Assembly (NCBI RefSeq): GCF_000002425.4
Contig: NC_037264.1
Span: 9,401,008 to 9,465,007, forward strand
Length of the DNA: 64,000 nucleotides
Direction of reading: 5' to 3'
Source: Physcomitrium patens
Lineage: Eukaryota; Streptophyta; Bryopsida; Funariales; Funariaceae
In this document: positions 32,746 through 43,900 of the stretch, one piece after another
Position numbering within the stretch: the stretch's first letter is position 1
How the letters are laid out: each line of letters opens with the position of its first letter
Translations under genes and position numbers: made by a program
Notes under the pieces: generated by a model
What the model was told of the DNA's origin: nothing
What the model saw: the letters and a program-made list of their open reading frames with translations, nothing else
Database searches by the model: none

Positions 32746-33903
32746 TTATTGCTCCTTCCGTTCGGTGTCACCTTTCTGCACCTTCACATAAGGTACAACT
32801 CCCAACAAGTAATCTATCCTTGGATTCCAGTTCAGCTGCTGTGCTCGGCAATACTGCAGGAATGTGTTGCCAAAATATGAGTTGAAACCCTCAAGAATAT
32901 GCCACAAAGCATGCCCTTGGGGATTCACCTTTAACTTGCATATCCAGCTGCACAAGTGCCGATCCGCCAGCCAACAAATTGCACCAAGTGCGAGACAGAG
33001 AACATAAAGATGAGCTAATTTTCTCGCCAGCGGATCTTTCGTGTACATATAATACTTGTACATCCTTGGAAGACAGAGCAACGCCAGGAAAACATAATGT
33101 ATTTGGAACCCTGCAACAAATCTAAACTGCGAGTGCAGAATGGCAAAGATAGTTCCGTACAGGAACAGGACAGTGGGCATTGTACTGCGATAATGCCAAT
33201 CGGGAGAGTAAAGTACATAGATGTAAAGAAGCATTGCCCATACCATAGGCGTCTCATCGCTTTGCTGTTGACTGCTCGTTAAAAGTTGGTCACATGCACA
33301 GCCAAATGACAAGTGTGTAAGAATCTCATAGAACTTCCAAATACAATATGTAACTTGCTGCATGATCAATACCTAGGCCAATCAATGGAAGTGAGTTCGT
33401 GCGGAAGGAAAACCACATTAATTCACTTATTTAACAAGCGATAACTAGAGATTCAAAGATGTGGTGAATAGTTTGGCTAAGGAAATCTCACAAGGTATTT
33501 TAACGTTAAACCTTACATGAAGGACTCAGTCGGTTCGGCAAAACAAATTAAAATGTAAAAAAGGAATTTTACTGAATGATTCCAGTTCTCTCTAAAGAAA
33601 TCCCCAAATAGGAAAAGATAAGAGAGCTTACGCATATTTAAGGGTGGCATGGAAGAGAATACTACCGATGCCCAACGCGATTGTTGATAAGTGAAGAACA
33701 CTGAACCGCCTCTCAAATTTTTGACTGATGGAATAATAGACACCTAAGAATGCAAGAATGATACCCGGGATATTAGATATGGTATTGTAGAACTCAGCCA
33801 CTAGTGACGTGACCTGATAGTTCATTTCACACCATTCCGTGCTTGCAGTAATGGGACCCCAGAACCCTTGAGTCACAGAGGGGGTAAAAACCTCCCCAGC
33901 CAT
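32746..33903 (-). CDS. ACER: alkaline ceramidase (plant ACER type)
   Basis: Two predicted exons, 33632-33903 and 32746-33271, joined by a 360-bp GT-AG intron (GC|GTAAGC … GAGCAG|T), encode 265 residues. The enzyme hydrolyses ceramide to sphingosine and fatty acid, in ER/Golgi membranes in this family. The protein is a hydrophobic seven-helix type. The residues that bind zinc and catalyse are in place: S81 and H85 in GSILFHATL, D96 in QQSDETPMVW, H211 and H215 in GHALWH. Their spacing matches human ACER3 (S77, H81, D92, H217, H221). WGPITASTEWCEMNY and YSPDWHYRSTMPT are the plant ceramidase signatures. The start at 33903 gives MAGEVFTPSVTQGFWGP, as expected. The intron falls between Y90 and Q92. 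It looks functional. Confidence 0.95.
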
Positions 33904-35803
33904 GGAAGCAAGAGAGAGCCCAGAAGTCGAATTGCCTCTCTCCCCCTCTGACTCTTAGCTTGAACTCTTGCGGACGCTCTTCTCCATTTTGGGTACAGGT
34001 TCAACTGAATCTGTTAACTCGAGATTGACCTGGATACAGAAGATATTCAGAATGACAACTGTTCAACATGAAAGAAACCGAATCTTGAACATGTAATCTA
34101 CCTAATGAAATTGTAAAAAGCGTGTGGGCACAAATTAACAAAACGCACTACAAAATCTATCACCATTCAATACACACTCAACTAGAGTTCTAAACTTCAA
34201 GGAAATATTCCAGTGAGAAAGAGGCACCTAAAAAGACAAACGAGGCAATCAATACGTAGGGCAGATAGGATTTCCGAACCTGCTAGAGAATCACATATCA
34301 GAAGCTGTCACTCACACAAGTTTTTCGCCGAGACTCTCTGGCCATCAAAGGCTCTACCCAGTGCAAGCTAACAGTGCTGAATTGTACCTGAAACCACGAA
34401 ATGAAAGAATGAAAAACTGGGTAAATTGAATGACAAGTTTAGTGTCACACTTCGTAAAAGCTATGGCATTAAATCCACGGTAACCGAAGGTTTTGGGATC
34501 AATCCAAAAGCTCTAGAAATCCTTCGTCCCAGTATCCAACACGTCAACAAATTTTGAACTGCTTGAGCAGCTTAAGGCAAAGTGACTGAAATTCGACTGA
34601 TGTCTTGTCCTAGAGAAGTCATAATACTCGAGAGTGAACCAAAAATTCATTCAAGAATTCCACGAATATGGCCTACTCTCTCAACCAAGCGCACTGTTAG
34701 TGTAGAGGAAATCAACAAGAAAGGAGACCTCAAATTGGTGATCTCTACCCTGAGCATCTGCATTCCCAGTTAAAAAATGGGAACCAATAGAAAATCTTTC
34801 AGATCGAGTCGCACGCGAACACAAAAAGACGGCAAAAAAGCCAAGGAATCTGGGGACTGAAGACTTTGTCCAGCTTACACACACGATGAAGACCGACAAT
34901 AAAGTCCTCGCAGCAGTTCAAACACAGCCTGCAAGGAGGGACACAATACACCCCATGCACTCAGATCCCTTACACAAAACCGAACATCACACATAGATGG
35001 ACCTCACCCGACTATTTCAACCTTTTTGCATTAATTTAGCCCAATCTACTAAAAAAAACGCCATCAACCCTACAGCATCTCAGGAAACCCCCGCACCGCG
35101 ACATAAAAAGAGCCGGAAACTTCGTTAAGAAAACACGAACGCTGTTCATCTCAACTATCCGTTTCTCTTGTCACCCTTTCCATTCAAACACCAAAATCCC
35201 ACCGACATAACTTTCCTAAGATCTGCTACCGAAATTTTAATTACCCACAAAAGAGTTAAAATTTCAAAGGAGGAGAAAGAAGAAGATCGGGACTACTATC
35301 ACGTACTCAGTTCACAAGAGTACTGAGTTAAAATCGACTCCCCTCGCACGCAACACTGATTAGCTGAGCAAGAGTAGGAAACCCTAACACATCGAGAGAA
35401 AGAGTGAGGGAAAGAGAAAGAGAAAACACCCGCAACCCTCACAGCAGCATACTCTCTCATTCATTCATTCATTCATTCAACACGAGAGTGTCTCGAAATC
35501 GCACTCACTCACTCTTTTACTAGCACACTCGCACTCTCTCCCTACTCACTCACTCACACACATGCAGAGAGCGACATCACAATTAGGACAACTCTCCCAG
35601 AAGAAGAAAGAAATAAGATTCCCCCTCCCCCCTGTGAAGTAGCGGCGGCGGTGAACGTGGTGAAGCCAAGTGCTCCCCCCATCACGAGAATTAAGATTCA
35701 GGGAACCAGGAAGGAAAAAGAAAAAGAGAAAAGGAAAGGGAAGGGAAAGAGATGGGAAAGATTCCTGGAGCATTCTCGGGTTGAAGCATTGCGTGATACT
35801 TTC
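33904..35803 (-). other. predicted leader, 5' UTR intron and promoter region of the ceramidase gene
   Basis: On the minus strand a donor at 34387 (TTTCAG|GTACAAT) and an acceptor at 34030-34031 (TGTATCCAG|GTCAATC) predict a 358-bp intron in the leader. On the plus strand 35390-35560 is rich in GAGA, TCATTCATTCATT and CTCACTCACT repeats, typical of a plant core promoter or leader. The copia element inserted at 35804 sits about 1.9 kb upstream of the ATG, possibly at the edge of the promoter. Confidence 0.5.
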
Positions 35804-36078
35804 TGTTGAGAATGTTTAGAAAGACACAAGAGTAATAGTAAGTCATACACAAACACAAGAGTAGTAGTAAGTCATACACACAAGAGGGTTTCTAAGGAGA
35901 GAGAGCTTCACACCCAAAAAAAATCTATGAATCTAGTTGTGTCTCATATACAAGAAAAGAAAAGAGGAGAGGATAAACAGTACTTCTCCACTAGTCTCTA
36001 AATATTGTAGCTATGGTAATTATTGTAGTCTACAGTAAATATTATGGAGAGCGCCGTCTACATTTAATGATCTCAACA
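35804..36078 (-). repeat. 3' LTR of copia element
   Basis: 275 bp, TG…CA ends, flanked on the right by the purine tract AGCGAAGAGGAG (minus strand, 36079-36090). Confidence 0.93.
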
Positions 36079-36303
36079 CTCCTCTTCGCTCATCATAATA
36101 TTTACATAATATAAATTTTGTATAGAATTATGATCTATACTTTTCTGTGATTTTGCAAGATCAACAATTGTTGCCTCATTAAAACCTTATCTAGGAAAAC
36201 CTTATTTTATTTAAGGACAAAACCATAGATGAAGGAAAACAAGTACATCATTTTTTTTAATTATTTAAGGAGCTCATTAACTTTCTTATTCAAGAAAATC
36301 AAG

Positions 36304-37840
36304 TCACAGCATACCAATGTCATAAGTAAGTCGACGATGGTTGCTTAACGGGAGAGCTTTGGTGAAGAGATCAACAAGGTTATTTGTAGATTCAATTTTC
36401 TTAATTATAGGTGTTTGATCAGTAATCAAGTCATGAATATAACTAAAATACTTTGGATCAATATGCTTTGTCCTGTCGCCTTTAATGAAACCAACTTGCA
36501 TCTGTGTAATACAAGCAATATTATTTTCATGCAAGATTGTTGGAGAATCATCATATGAAAATCTACAAGTTGTTTGAATGAATTTATCAATTGATCGCAA
36601 CCAAATACATTTTCGAGATGCTTCATGTAAGGCAATAATTTCTGCATGGTTGGATGAAGTTACAGTTATTGTTTGTTTCACTCATTTCCATGATATTGTA
36701 GCTCCATGTCTTAAAAATACATATCTTGTTTGAGATTTAGCTGTTGCAATATCAGATTTATATCCTGCATCACAATATCCAACCAATTTTGGATCTGTGG
36801 ATTTTATGTAGTATAATCCCAAGTCTTCAGTACCTTTTAAATAACGTAATAAATGTTTGATCCTATTCCAATGTCGTAGTGTTGGACGTGCATTATGTCT
36901 TGCAAGAACACTAACTCCAAATGCAATATCTGGTCTTGTAGATGTAGCTAAATACAAAAGTATTCCAATCGCTATGAGGTATGGATATTAGTCTCCCGAT
37001 ATTTCCTCCTCCTCGTATGGACGGTATGGATCATGACCATCATGGCCACGTCCAACCATTGGTGTGGACAATGGATAAGCATCAATCATATTAAATCTTC
37101 ACAAGATTCGTCTAATATACGTTAGTTGGTAGAAAAAAATGCTATCATCTGTTAGATGCATAATCTGAAGACCAATGCAGAAAGTTGTTTTTCCTAGCAT
37201 TTTCATCTCAAATTCACATATAAGTAGGTTTGTAGTTGTAACACATGCAGATGTAGTGCCTACTAGGTTAAGATCATCAATATATACAATGATGATCACA
37301 AAACCAGTTTTATCTCGTTTGATAAACAAAAAAGGAATTACTCAATCACTTATAAAATTATTTGTAATTAAATAATCTCGAAGACATTGATACCACATTT
37401 TTTTGGATTGTTTTAAACCATATAAGGCCTTATATAATTTAATACCACGATATTTTCCTGGAGCGGGTTGATTTGGAGTTCCTCTTTTTAAGTCAGGTGG
37501 AACTTTCATATAAATATTTGCATCAAGAGAAGCCTATAGATATGCAGTTATTGCATCCATCAAATGCATCTCAAGGGTGGCATGAATTGTTATTCCAATA
37601 ATATATCGAAATGTAATTGAATCCATGACTGGAGAATATATGGATTCATAATCAATACCAAATTATTGAGTAAATCCTTGAGCAACAAGACAAGCTTTAT
37701 AGTGGGTTATTTGGCCTTGAACATCTCGCTTGCATATTAATACCATTTTATATTCCACAAGGCAAGATGTAAGAGTGTCTACAATTGGACCAAAGACTTT
37801 CCTCTTATGCAAAGAGGCATACTCCTCCTCAATAGCAGTT
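36304..37840 (-). pseudogene. copia reverse transcriptase and RNase H
   Basis: Fragments in the right order but broken by stops and shifts. The RT region reads VIIIVYIDDLNLVG (the YVDD-type box, here YIDD) at 37099-37329. RNase H follows: STRPDIAFGVSVLARH, HLLRYLKGTEDLGLYY and GYCDAGYKSD with ISWK (36682-36957). Then MKQTITVTSSNHAEIIALHEASRKCIWLR (36304-36681) ends with FTKALP, the usual end of copia pol. The stop between ISWK and MKQT is a TGA in the same frame where relatives read through. Confidence 0.9.
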
Positions 37841-37842
37841 TT

Positions 37843-39345
37843 TCATTTTGACCAATCTGAGCAACGCATTGCCTCTTCGATGGTTTGAGGTTCAAAATCG
37901 TCTTCCTCACAAGAAAGGACTTCTATAATCATATATGAAAATGATTCATCTACCGTAATAGATGGTGTGTCCCAAATATCATTTGTAGTACAATACAGAA
38001 TAGATAATTCTTTACTCAACTTATTCTTATTCCTTCCAATTCCAAGATTGTTTTTCACAGGAATTGAAGGTACATTATGCATGGATATATCATCATGAAT
38101 TGGTAGTCTTGTAAGATGAGTGGCAATTTCTTGAAAAATAATACTAGGATTAATTAATTTTATAGCTTTCTTCTTATGTGGTTGCTTATCTGATCCATGA
38201 GTTCTTTTAGTTGTTATTGTTATAACTTGAGTTATTGTAGTCAATGGCACAATCTAAGCAGGTGCATTCTGAGCCTCATTAATAAGAACTCTTGTAATTC
38301 TAGGTGCATCATTGAAGCCATCAGGTATTTCATCCACGATCCGTTTTAATTGTAAAATCTTAGCAACTTCAGTTTCTACCAAAGATGTTTTAGGATCGGG
38401 ATTCATTGTAAACATTTTTGGTACTTCAAATATGAGTACTTTATTTCTTTATTGATTGGATACTCTTCCTTGAAGAGATGGGAATATAGTTTCTTCAAAA
38501 CGATAATTTTGCAAACGTGTACATAATAATGTGCCAGTTGATAGATCAATAATATGAATAATGCTTGGTGAATCAAAATCAACATATATGCCTTCTTGTT
38601 GATGAGCTCCAATGGTACGCCATTCAGGTTCTAGTACTGGAATCCAAGCACGGCAACCAAATACTCGTAAGTGAGATACATTTGGAATACGACCCAAAAT
38701 GAGCTCATGTGGTGAAACAATTTCAAGAGAAGAAGGGTGGAGGCATATTAATGCTGCAACATGTAAAACTACATGACCCGACATAGATGCAGGTAGATTT
38801 GCGTGAAGGAGGAGTGGCCGGGTAATAAGTTGTATACACTTTATAAATGACTTTGCAAGTCCATTTTGAACATGTTCATATAGAACACAATATATCAACT
38901 CGATTCCTGTTGTAGTACAATAGTCTTCAAAAGACTTTGATGCAAATTCTTTTGCATTATCCATACGTAATATTTTTATAGGATAATCAGGAAAATGTGC
39001 CCAAAAGTGAATAAGTATAGATATAAGATTGGCAAACACCATGTTTCGAGTTGATAATAATGAAACATGTGATTGTTTATGTGATGCATCAATAAGGACC
39101 AAAAAATAACGAAATGGTCCTAATATTCGATTAATAGGACCACAAATATCACCATGCAATCTTTCAAGAATTGGTGGTAATTCTTGTAGAAGTTTCCAAA
39201 TTGAAGGTCGAGAAATCATTTTACCTTGCACACATGTATGATATAATTCCATAGAGTCTACATCTGCAGGCTTTAAATTGTGCCCAGTTATATATGGAAT
39301 GATCTTTCTAAATAATGTGGATCCTAGATGTCCCAATCGTCCATG
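37843..39345 (-). pseudogene. copia integrase with Glu-to-Lys catalytic change
   Basis: Reading leftwards: HGRLGHLGSTLF, the pre-integrase region HTCVQGKMIS, then HGDICGP (first Asp), ILRMDNAKEF (second Asp) and VQNGLAKSFIKC. Copia integrases have QNGLAESFIKR here, so the third catalytic residue is Lys (GAG to AAG). Downstream the linker to RT (ELILGRIPNVSHLRVFGC, then more polar sequence at 37843-38250) is in several broken frames. A TAG at about 39346 separates this from gag-protease in the same frame. Confidence 0.9.
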
Positions 39346-40794
39346 CTAAAGAGAAACACGACTCTCTAAGATAGATGATAGAAAATTAAATATAATGGGA
39401 GGTCGAATCATAATTCGGTATAAACCATTTTCTATAACAAAAGCTTTTTCAATAACTTTATGGTTCTTTGCAAGAATCAAAACCTCTTTTCTATTTAAAG
39501 TAGCGGTCGAGAGATGATAACCGTTAATACGCACATCTCGATAGCTGATTAGACTTTGAGGAGCTGAGGGTGCAAACATTGCATGTTTACATTTTATGAT
39601 GAAACCTGCAGGTAATTTTACCATTGCCGTGCCCTCTTGGAAACAAAACGCATTTGCTTCAACCATGGTCATCATATTTTTAGTTTGCCACGTTGAAGAT
39701 TTTTCAATAAAAAATTGTCTATCTCGCAAGATAGTATGTATTGTTGCATAATCAATGAGTGCATCATTTGATTCATCATCAGAGGTTCTATCATTCATAT
39801 AAGCCTCTAAGTTATCAACACCAATTGAATCTATGGAGGCATCCATGGTATGAACTTCACGAGCCTCATCTCGCAATTTCTTATTTTCTTGGAACATTTT
39901 AATAAAATATTCTGAAGTATGGCACGCATGTGCTAAATGTTCAATCATTCCACACTTATGACAAGAATGCATCTCTGATTTTTTTTTTCTACTATAATTA
40001 ATAGTAGAATGTTTATTCTTTCTATATGGGTAGAATTGGTCTTGACTATGACTACCCTGATACTTATGAGCACGTTTCTCATGTTTATATAATTTCTTCT
40101 TAGACTTTAAAATATTAAGTGCATGAGATTCTAGAATTGTAGTTCCAATAGCACGAGCTTCTGCATTGCACAAGAGTAGCTCATTTTGCTTCTTTGCAAG
40201 AAGTAGATAGGACATAAAAACAGAATGACTCTGAAATTTCATGTTCCCATATTGTTGTGCAAGCACAGCAGATATAGGAGGAAATGTAGAGAGAGTTTTT
40301 CAAACATTTCTTCTTTAGAAATGCTTTATCCACATAATCGTAATTGTGAGACAATACTATAGATTTCACTATTGAAAGCATTTAAATTTGGAAAATTCAA
40401 GACACGTAAATGTGTCCAATTATGATGTGCACATGGAAGAAAAATGGTCTTTTGATGATCAAACGTAGATTTAAGATTCTTCCAAAGTTCTCCAAGATCT
40501 TCTATTTTCAAATATTGATGTTGTAATGCAAGTACAAGATGACGACGAAGGAGAAGAAGTGCTTTCCAACGAATAGCTCGAGGTATAGAAATACTTATTG
40601 TAGGAGATTCTTCAAATATAATGGCATCTGAAAGTTGTTCTGCTAATAAATTTGTTTTTTGCCATTTTTTTCCATAATAGATAATTATTTCCATCCACAG
40701 TCAATGGTGGAAATAAAAGAGCTTGAAAATGTTGGGATGCACTAGTAATAGTTGAAACCTTAGTAGAAGTAGTTGAAGATGTTGAAGCACTCAT
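39346..40794 (-). pseudogene. gag: copia gag and protease region
   Basis: The start at 40794 gives MSASTSSTTSTKVSTITSAS and LLFPPLTVDGNNYLLWKKMA, a typical copia Gag N-terminus. Frame breaks follow near 40612 and 40300-40330. The part at 39346-40266 carries the zinc knuckle CHKCGMIEHLAHAC (CX2CX4HX4C intact), then the protease region near STWQTKNMM, where an active-site DSG is not recognisable. It ends before the pre-integrase motif. Confidence 0.85.
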
Positions 40795-40855
40795 TATAAA
40801 TAAATCTATAAAGAAAATACAAGATCAAGTAGAAAAGTTGAGTAAAACATACCTT

Positions 40856-40857
<2 letters not shown>

Positions 40858-40899
<42 letters not shown>

Positions 40900-41160
40900 T
40901 TAAAGAGATTGTAGATTAAGGCAGCAGAACAACAATAAGATGGCGCAACAAGGAGCAGTAGGGTGGCGGGTGGCAGCGGCGGACAGCAACGGCGGGCGGC
41001 GGTGGTCAACGGCGATAGGGTGGCAACAGCGGCAGTGACGGGTTTGGTGGCAGCTCGACGGCTGTTCAGCGGCAGCAGGGAGCAAGGGTGGGGCGTAGCA
41101 GGGAGCAAGTTGGGGTGGAATTGGACTGGATCAAGTATTCTAAGCAAGTAGGGCAGAGAG
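40858..41160. repeat. (AT)n microsatellite and GC-rich segment in the copia leader
   Basis: A pure AT run at 40858-40896 is followed by a strongly GC-rich stretch (GGCAGCGGCGGAC, GGCGGGCGGCGG) to about 41110. This differs sharply from the AT-rich element and flanks and lies between the 5' LTR and gag. Minus-strand ORFs over it are low-complexity. It may be captured host sequence or an expanded leader. Confidence 0.6.
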
Positions 41161-41304
41161 TGGAACAAGTGCTCTAAGCAAGCTAATGTGTAAGGGGCCA
41201 GTAAGAAGAACAAGATTATAAGGCAGACACTGAGCAAGGGTAGCAACAGGTTTGAAGAGTCAAACACTAGAGCAAAAAATTGTGATAGTGTGTAGAAGAG
41301 AGTC

Positions 41305-41316
41305 ATGCTGATAACG
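41305..41316 (-). other. copia primer-binding site
   Basis: On the minus strand CGTTATCAGCAT follows the LTR end TTTTCAACA directly. TTATCAGCA next to the LTR is common in plant copia elements. Confidence 0.6.
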
Positions 41317-41592
41317 TGTTGAAAATGTTTAGAAAGACATAAGAGTAATAATAAGTCATACACACACACAAGATTAGTAGTAAATCATACACACAAGAGG
41401 GTTTCTAAAGAGAGAGAGCTTCACATCCAAAAAAAAATCTATTGATCTAGTTGTGTCTCGTATACAAGAAAAGAAAAGAGGAGAAGATAAACAGTACTTC
41501 TCCACTAGACTCTAAATACTATAGCTATGGTAATTACTATAGTCTACAATAAATATTATGGAGAGGGTCGACTACATTTAACGATCTCAACA
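41317..41592 (-). repeat. 5' LTR of copia element
   Basis: 276 bp, full-length match to 35804-36078, followed by the CTTTC duplication at 41593-41597. Confidence 0.93.
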
Positions 41593-43668
41593 CTTTCTAA
41601 ATAGAAATTGACATACGTGTTCCTTTATACTTTACCTTTATCTTTAAATTTCTATTTCTCTCCTCTTATGAGGGTTATTGAAATAGAATAACATAAAACA
41701 TGGAGAAACATGCAATAATAATTATTTAATGATATGGAGAATAAAATATAACTATAATTTTTAAAGTTTACTTTATAAAAAAAATCATAATCTATAACTT
41801 TGACACAACATCACATGCCAAGATTTAAATGCATACTCCAGCATGTGTTAAACTCAACGAATTGCTCCAAAATTTAAATTTGAAAAAAAATTATATATAT
41901 ACGAAGAGGGAATCAAATTCCACGACGCTCAGTCAACAACCATATTGCCACGAAATAGATGGATCGATAGATGGATGAAAACTATCCACGTAGAATCTTC
42001 AAAAGATTCTCGGTCTCTAGGTTCGAGTGCACCCACCCATCCACCCAGTTTTGGGAACTCTAAGTGGGAACACTGGGAACAGGGGGTTATAAGTTCTCCT
42101 TCGGATCCTTTGGATGGAACGATCCTTCTGAGTTTTTTATGTTATTTTTTATAAACTATTTACTTATTAATTTATTATTATTATTATTTTCCTTCGTCTG
42201 TCTGCCTGTGTGTTTTGTGTATGGGACAATTCCCCAACAATCCCCCACGTCTTACTCTCAAGAGGAGGGAGCTATTTTGTTTGCACTGCCCTCGCTACCA
42301 CTATTTTTGACAACTTGACAAATTATTTTTTTACAGAGATTTGTCTTATTTTGTTACAAATTTTTGTTATTTTTTCAGACAAGTTGTTTTCTTAGAACAT
42401 GAAGATTCATAGTTTGTTGTTTCTACTTGATTTAAAGGAGAAAAAAAAACAAAGAAAAGTATTGGGTCGGGGCAAGGAAGAGTAGAATGCTTTTTATTGC
42501 TCTGTATGTAAAGACTTAGAATCCGTGGATAAATATAAATATAAAAATATATGTATATATATATGTATATTGTTTTCTTTAATAATTTAATTTAAAGGAA
42601 GTTACTTGTTTAGAAAAGTACAAGGCTTTCTGTACTTTCCTAAACAAGTACTAAATGCTTTCCTTACTCAGATACACAAAACTTTTAGTGCATGTTATAC
42701 ATGTCATTTAAGATTCAAACACCAGTTTTAATGAATTATATACCCTGTATAATTACTAGGGTTTCTTTTTCTTCTTAAAACATTGTTGTTGTTATTATAT
42801 TTCTAACAAGTTTCTATTTTTTTGGATAGGGTCTAGAACATATAATTATTTCATCTTGCATAAATTACATACCAAAAGTCTATTAATTAAATATATTCAA
42901 ATAATAGTTTTGGCATAGTTTTATTGCAACAACTTATTCAGTTTTCTTAGAGCCTTAAAAATCTTTTATGCGCTTCAATATGTATATTTTTATACTTTTA
43001 ATGTACATCAAATTGTATGCATGTTAAAAATTGTAGTTGATAGATTTATCATTAACTATTCTTTGCCCATACTAATGATTTATCTCTAATAAGTTGGCAC
43101 ATCACAAATGTGCATCATTTTTATGCGACAATTGGTATATACTGATTTTTATAAACTACAAACTTTGTAACTTTAAAATATTGAATATTATCTTTTAAAG
43201 TCATAAAATACATAAAAAGAATGAATTTTATTATAACAAAGAAACCAAGATTTTTAAAAAAATGGGCATGCACTAATTTTACTTGAAAATTAAACAACAC
43301 TTTGCTTAATTTTTTGTACACATTTTATGTAAAATTATATAATATGTTATAGAAATAAATAATTCACTGAAACATTAAAAATATGGGAAATAGTTTTAAA
43401 TGACATCAACATATGTAAAAAAGAAAGATGAATATATCTGATCATTTTTTTATTGTAAAACTGAACACATTCTGTACCAAACGATTTCAGAGTCTTTTCT
43501 TATACCTAATAAATTTATGTACATAATTTTTTTCTTTTCTTTTCTTGAAATGCAAGTATATTTTAATGAAAAAAAAATCAAATATATGTATAAGAAATTA
43601 ATATAAATAAATCTTTTTTGATGATAGATTTTACATTTTAACTAGCTCAAAAATTACTCATTGTTTAT

Positions 43669-43699
<31 letters not shown>

Positions 43700-43700
43700 T
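41593..43700. other. AT-rich intergenic sequence
   Basis: No supported gene. A short higher-GC patch at 41940-42120 (GGATCGATAGATGG, CACTGGGAACAGGGGG) is unassigned. A near-perfect 19-bp hairpin lies at 42603-42650. Confidence 0.6.
42603..42650. repeat. 19-bp hairpin
   Basis: Arms TACTTGTTTAGAAAAGTAC and GTACTTTCCTAAACAAGTA pair with one G-T type mismatch around a 10-base loop. Outside it GGAAG and CTTTCC can extend the stem after an internal loop. No transposon ends are seen around it. Confidence 0.7.
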
Positions 43701-43709
43701 ACATACACA

Positions 43710-43900
43710 AGAGTTTTTTAAACCACACCCCACATTACCATCTCATGATCAATTCCGTCCATCCCCATATTTGTTTTTTGTTCCATGTCCCCCGTCCCTT
43801 GTTTCCAACTCCTAAACCTCATTCCCTATTTTCATCTCTCGTTCACTATCCCCTAAAATTAATCATCACATAGATTAGGGGGTGTGGCTATGACAACTCC
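43710..43900. mobile_element. foldback element related to 28850-29385
   Basis: TAAACCACACCCCACATTACC then ATCTCATGATCAATTCCGTCCATCC parallels the left arm at 28861-28926. The right end (TAGGGGGTGTGGCTATGACAACTCCCTA) is partly complementary to the start (CCACACCCC) and resembles the end near 29385 (TCAACTCCCTA). C/T-rich interior. Flanked by a (TA)n run at 43680-43703. Confidence 0.5.

Larger units (their letters stand above)
35804..41592 (-). mobile_element. complete Ty1/copia retrotransposon (defective)
   Basis: A 5789-bp minus-strand element. It has LTRs of 275 and 276 bp beginning TGTTGAGATC and ending TTTTCAACA or TCTCAACA, and a perfect CTTTC target duplication (35799-35803 and 41593-41597). 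Its order is gag, protease, integrase, RT, RNase H, which is the copia order. LTRs differ at about 20 sites by eye. Frames carry several stops and the integrase has lost its catalytic Glu, so it is inactive on its own. Confidence 0.95.

Noticed and set aside
40854-41369. 171-codon minus ORF in the copia leader
   Set aside because: Low-complexity translation of the GC-rich and (AT)n leader running into the LTR; not a gene.
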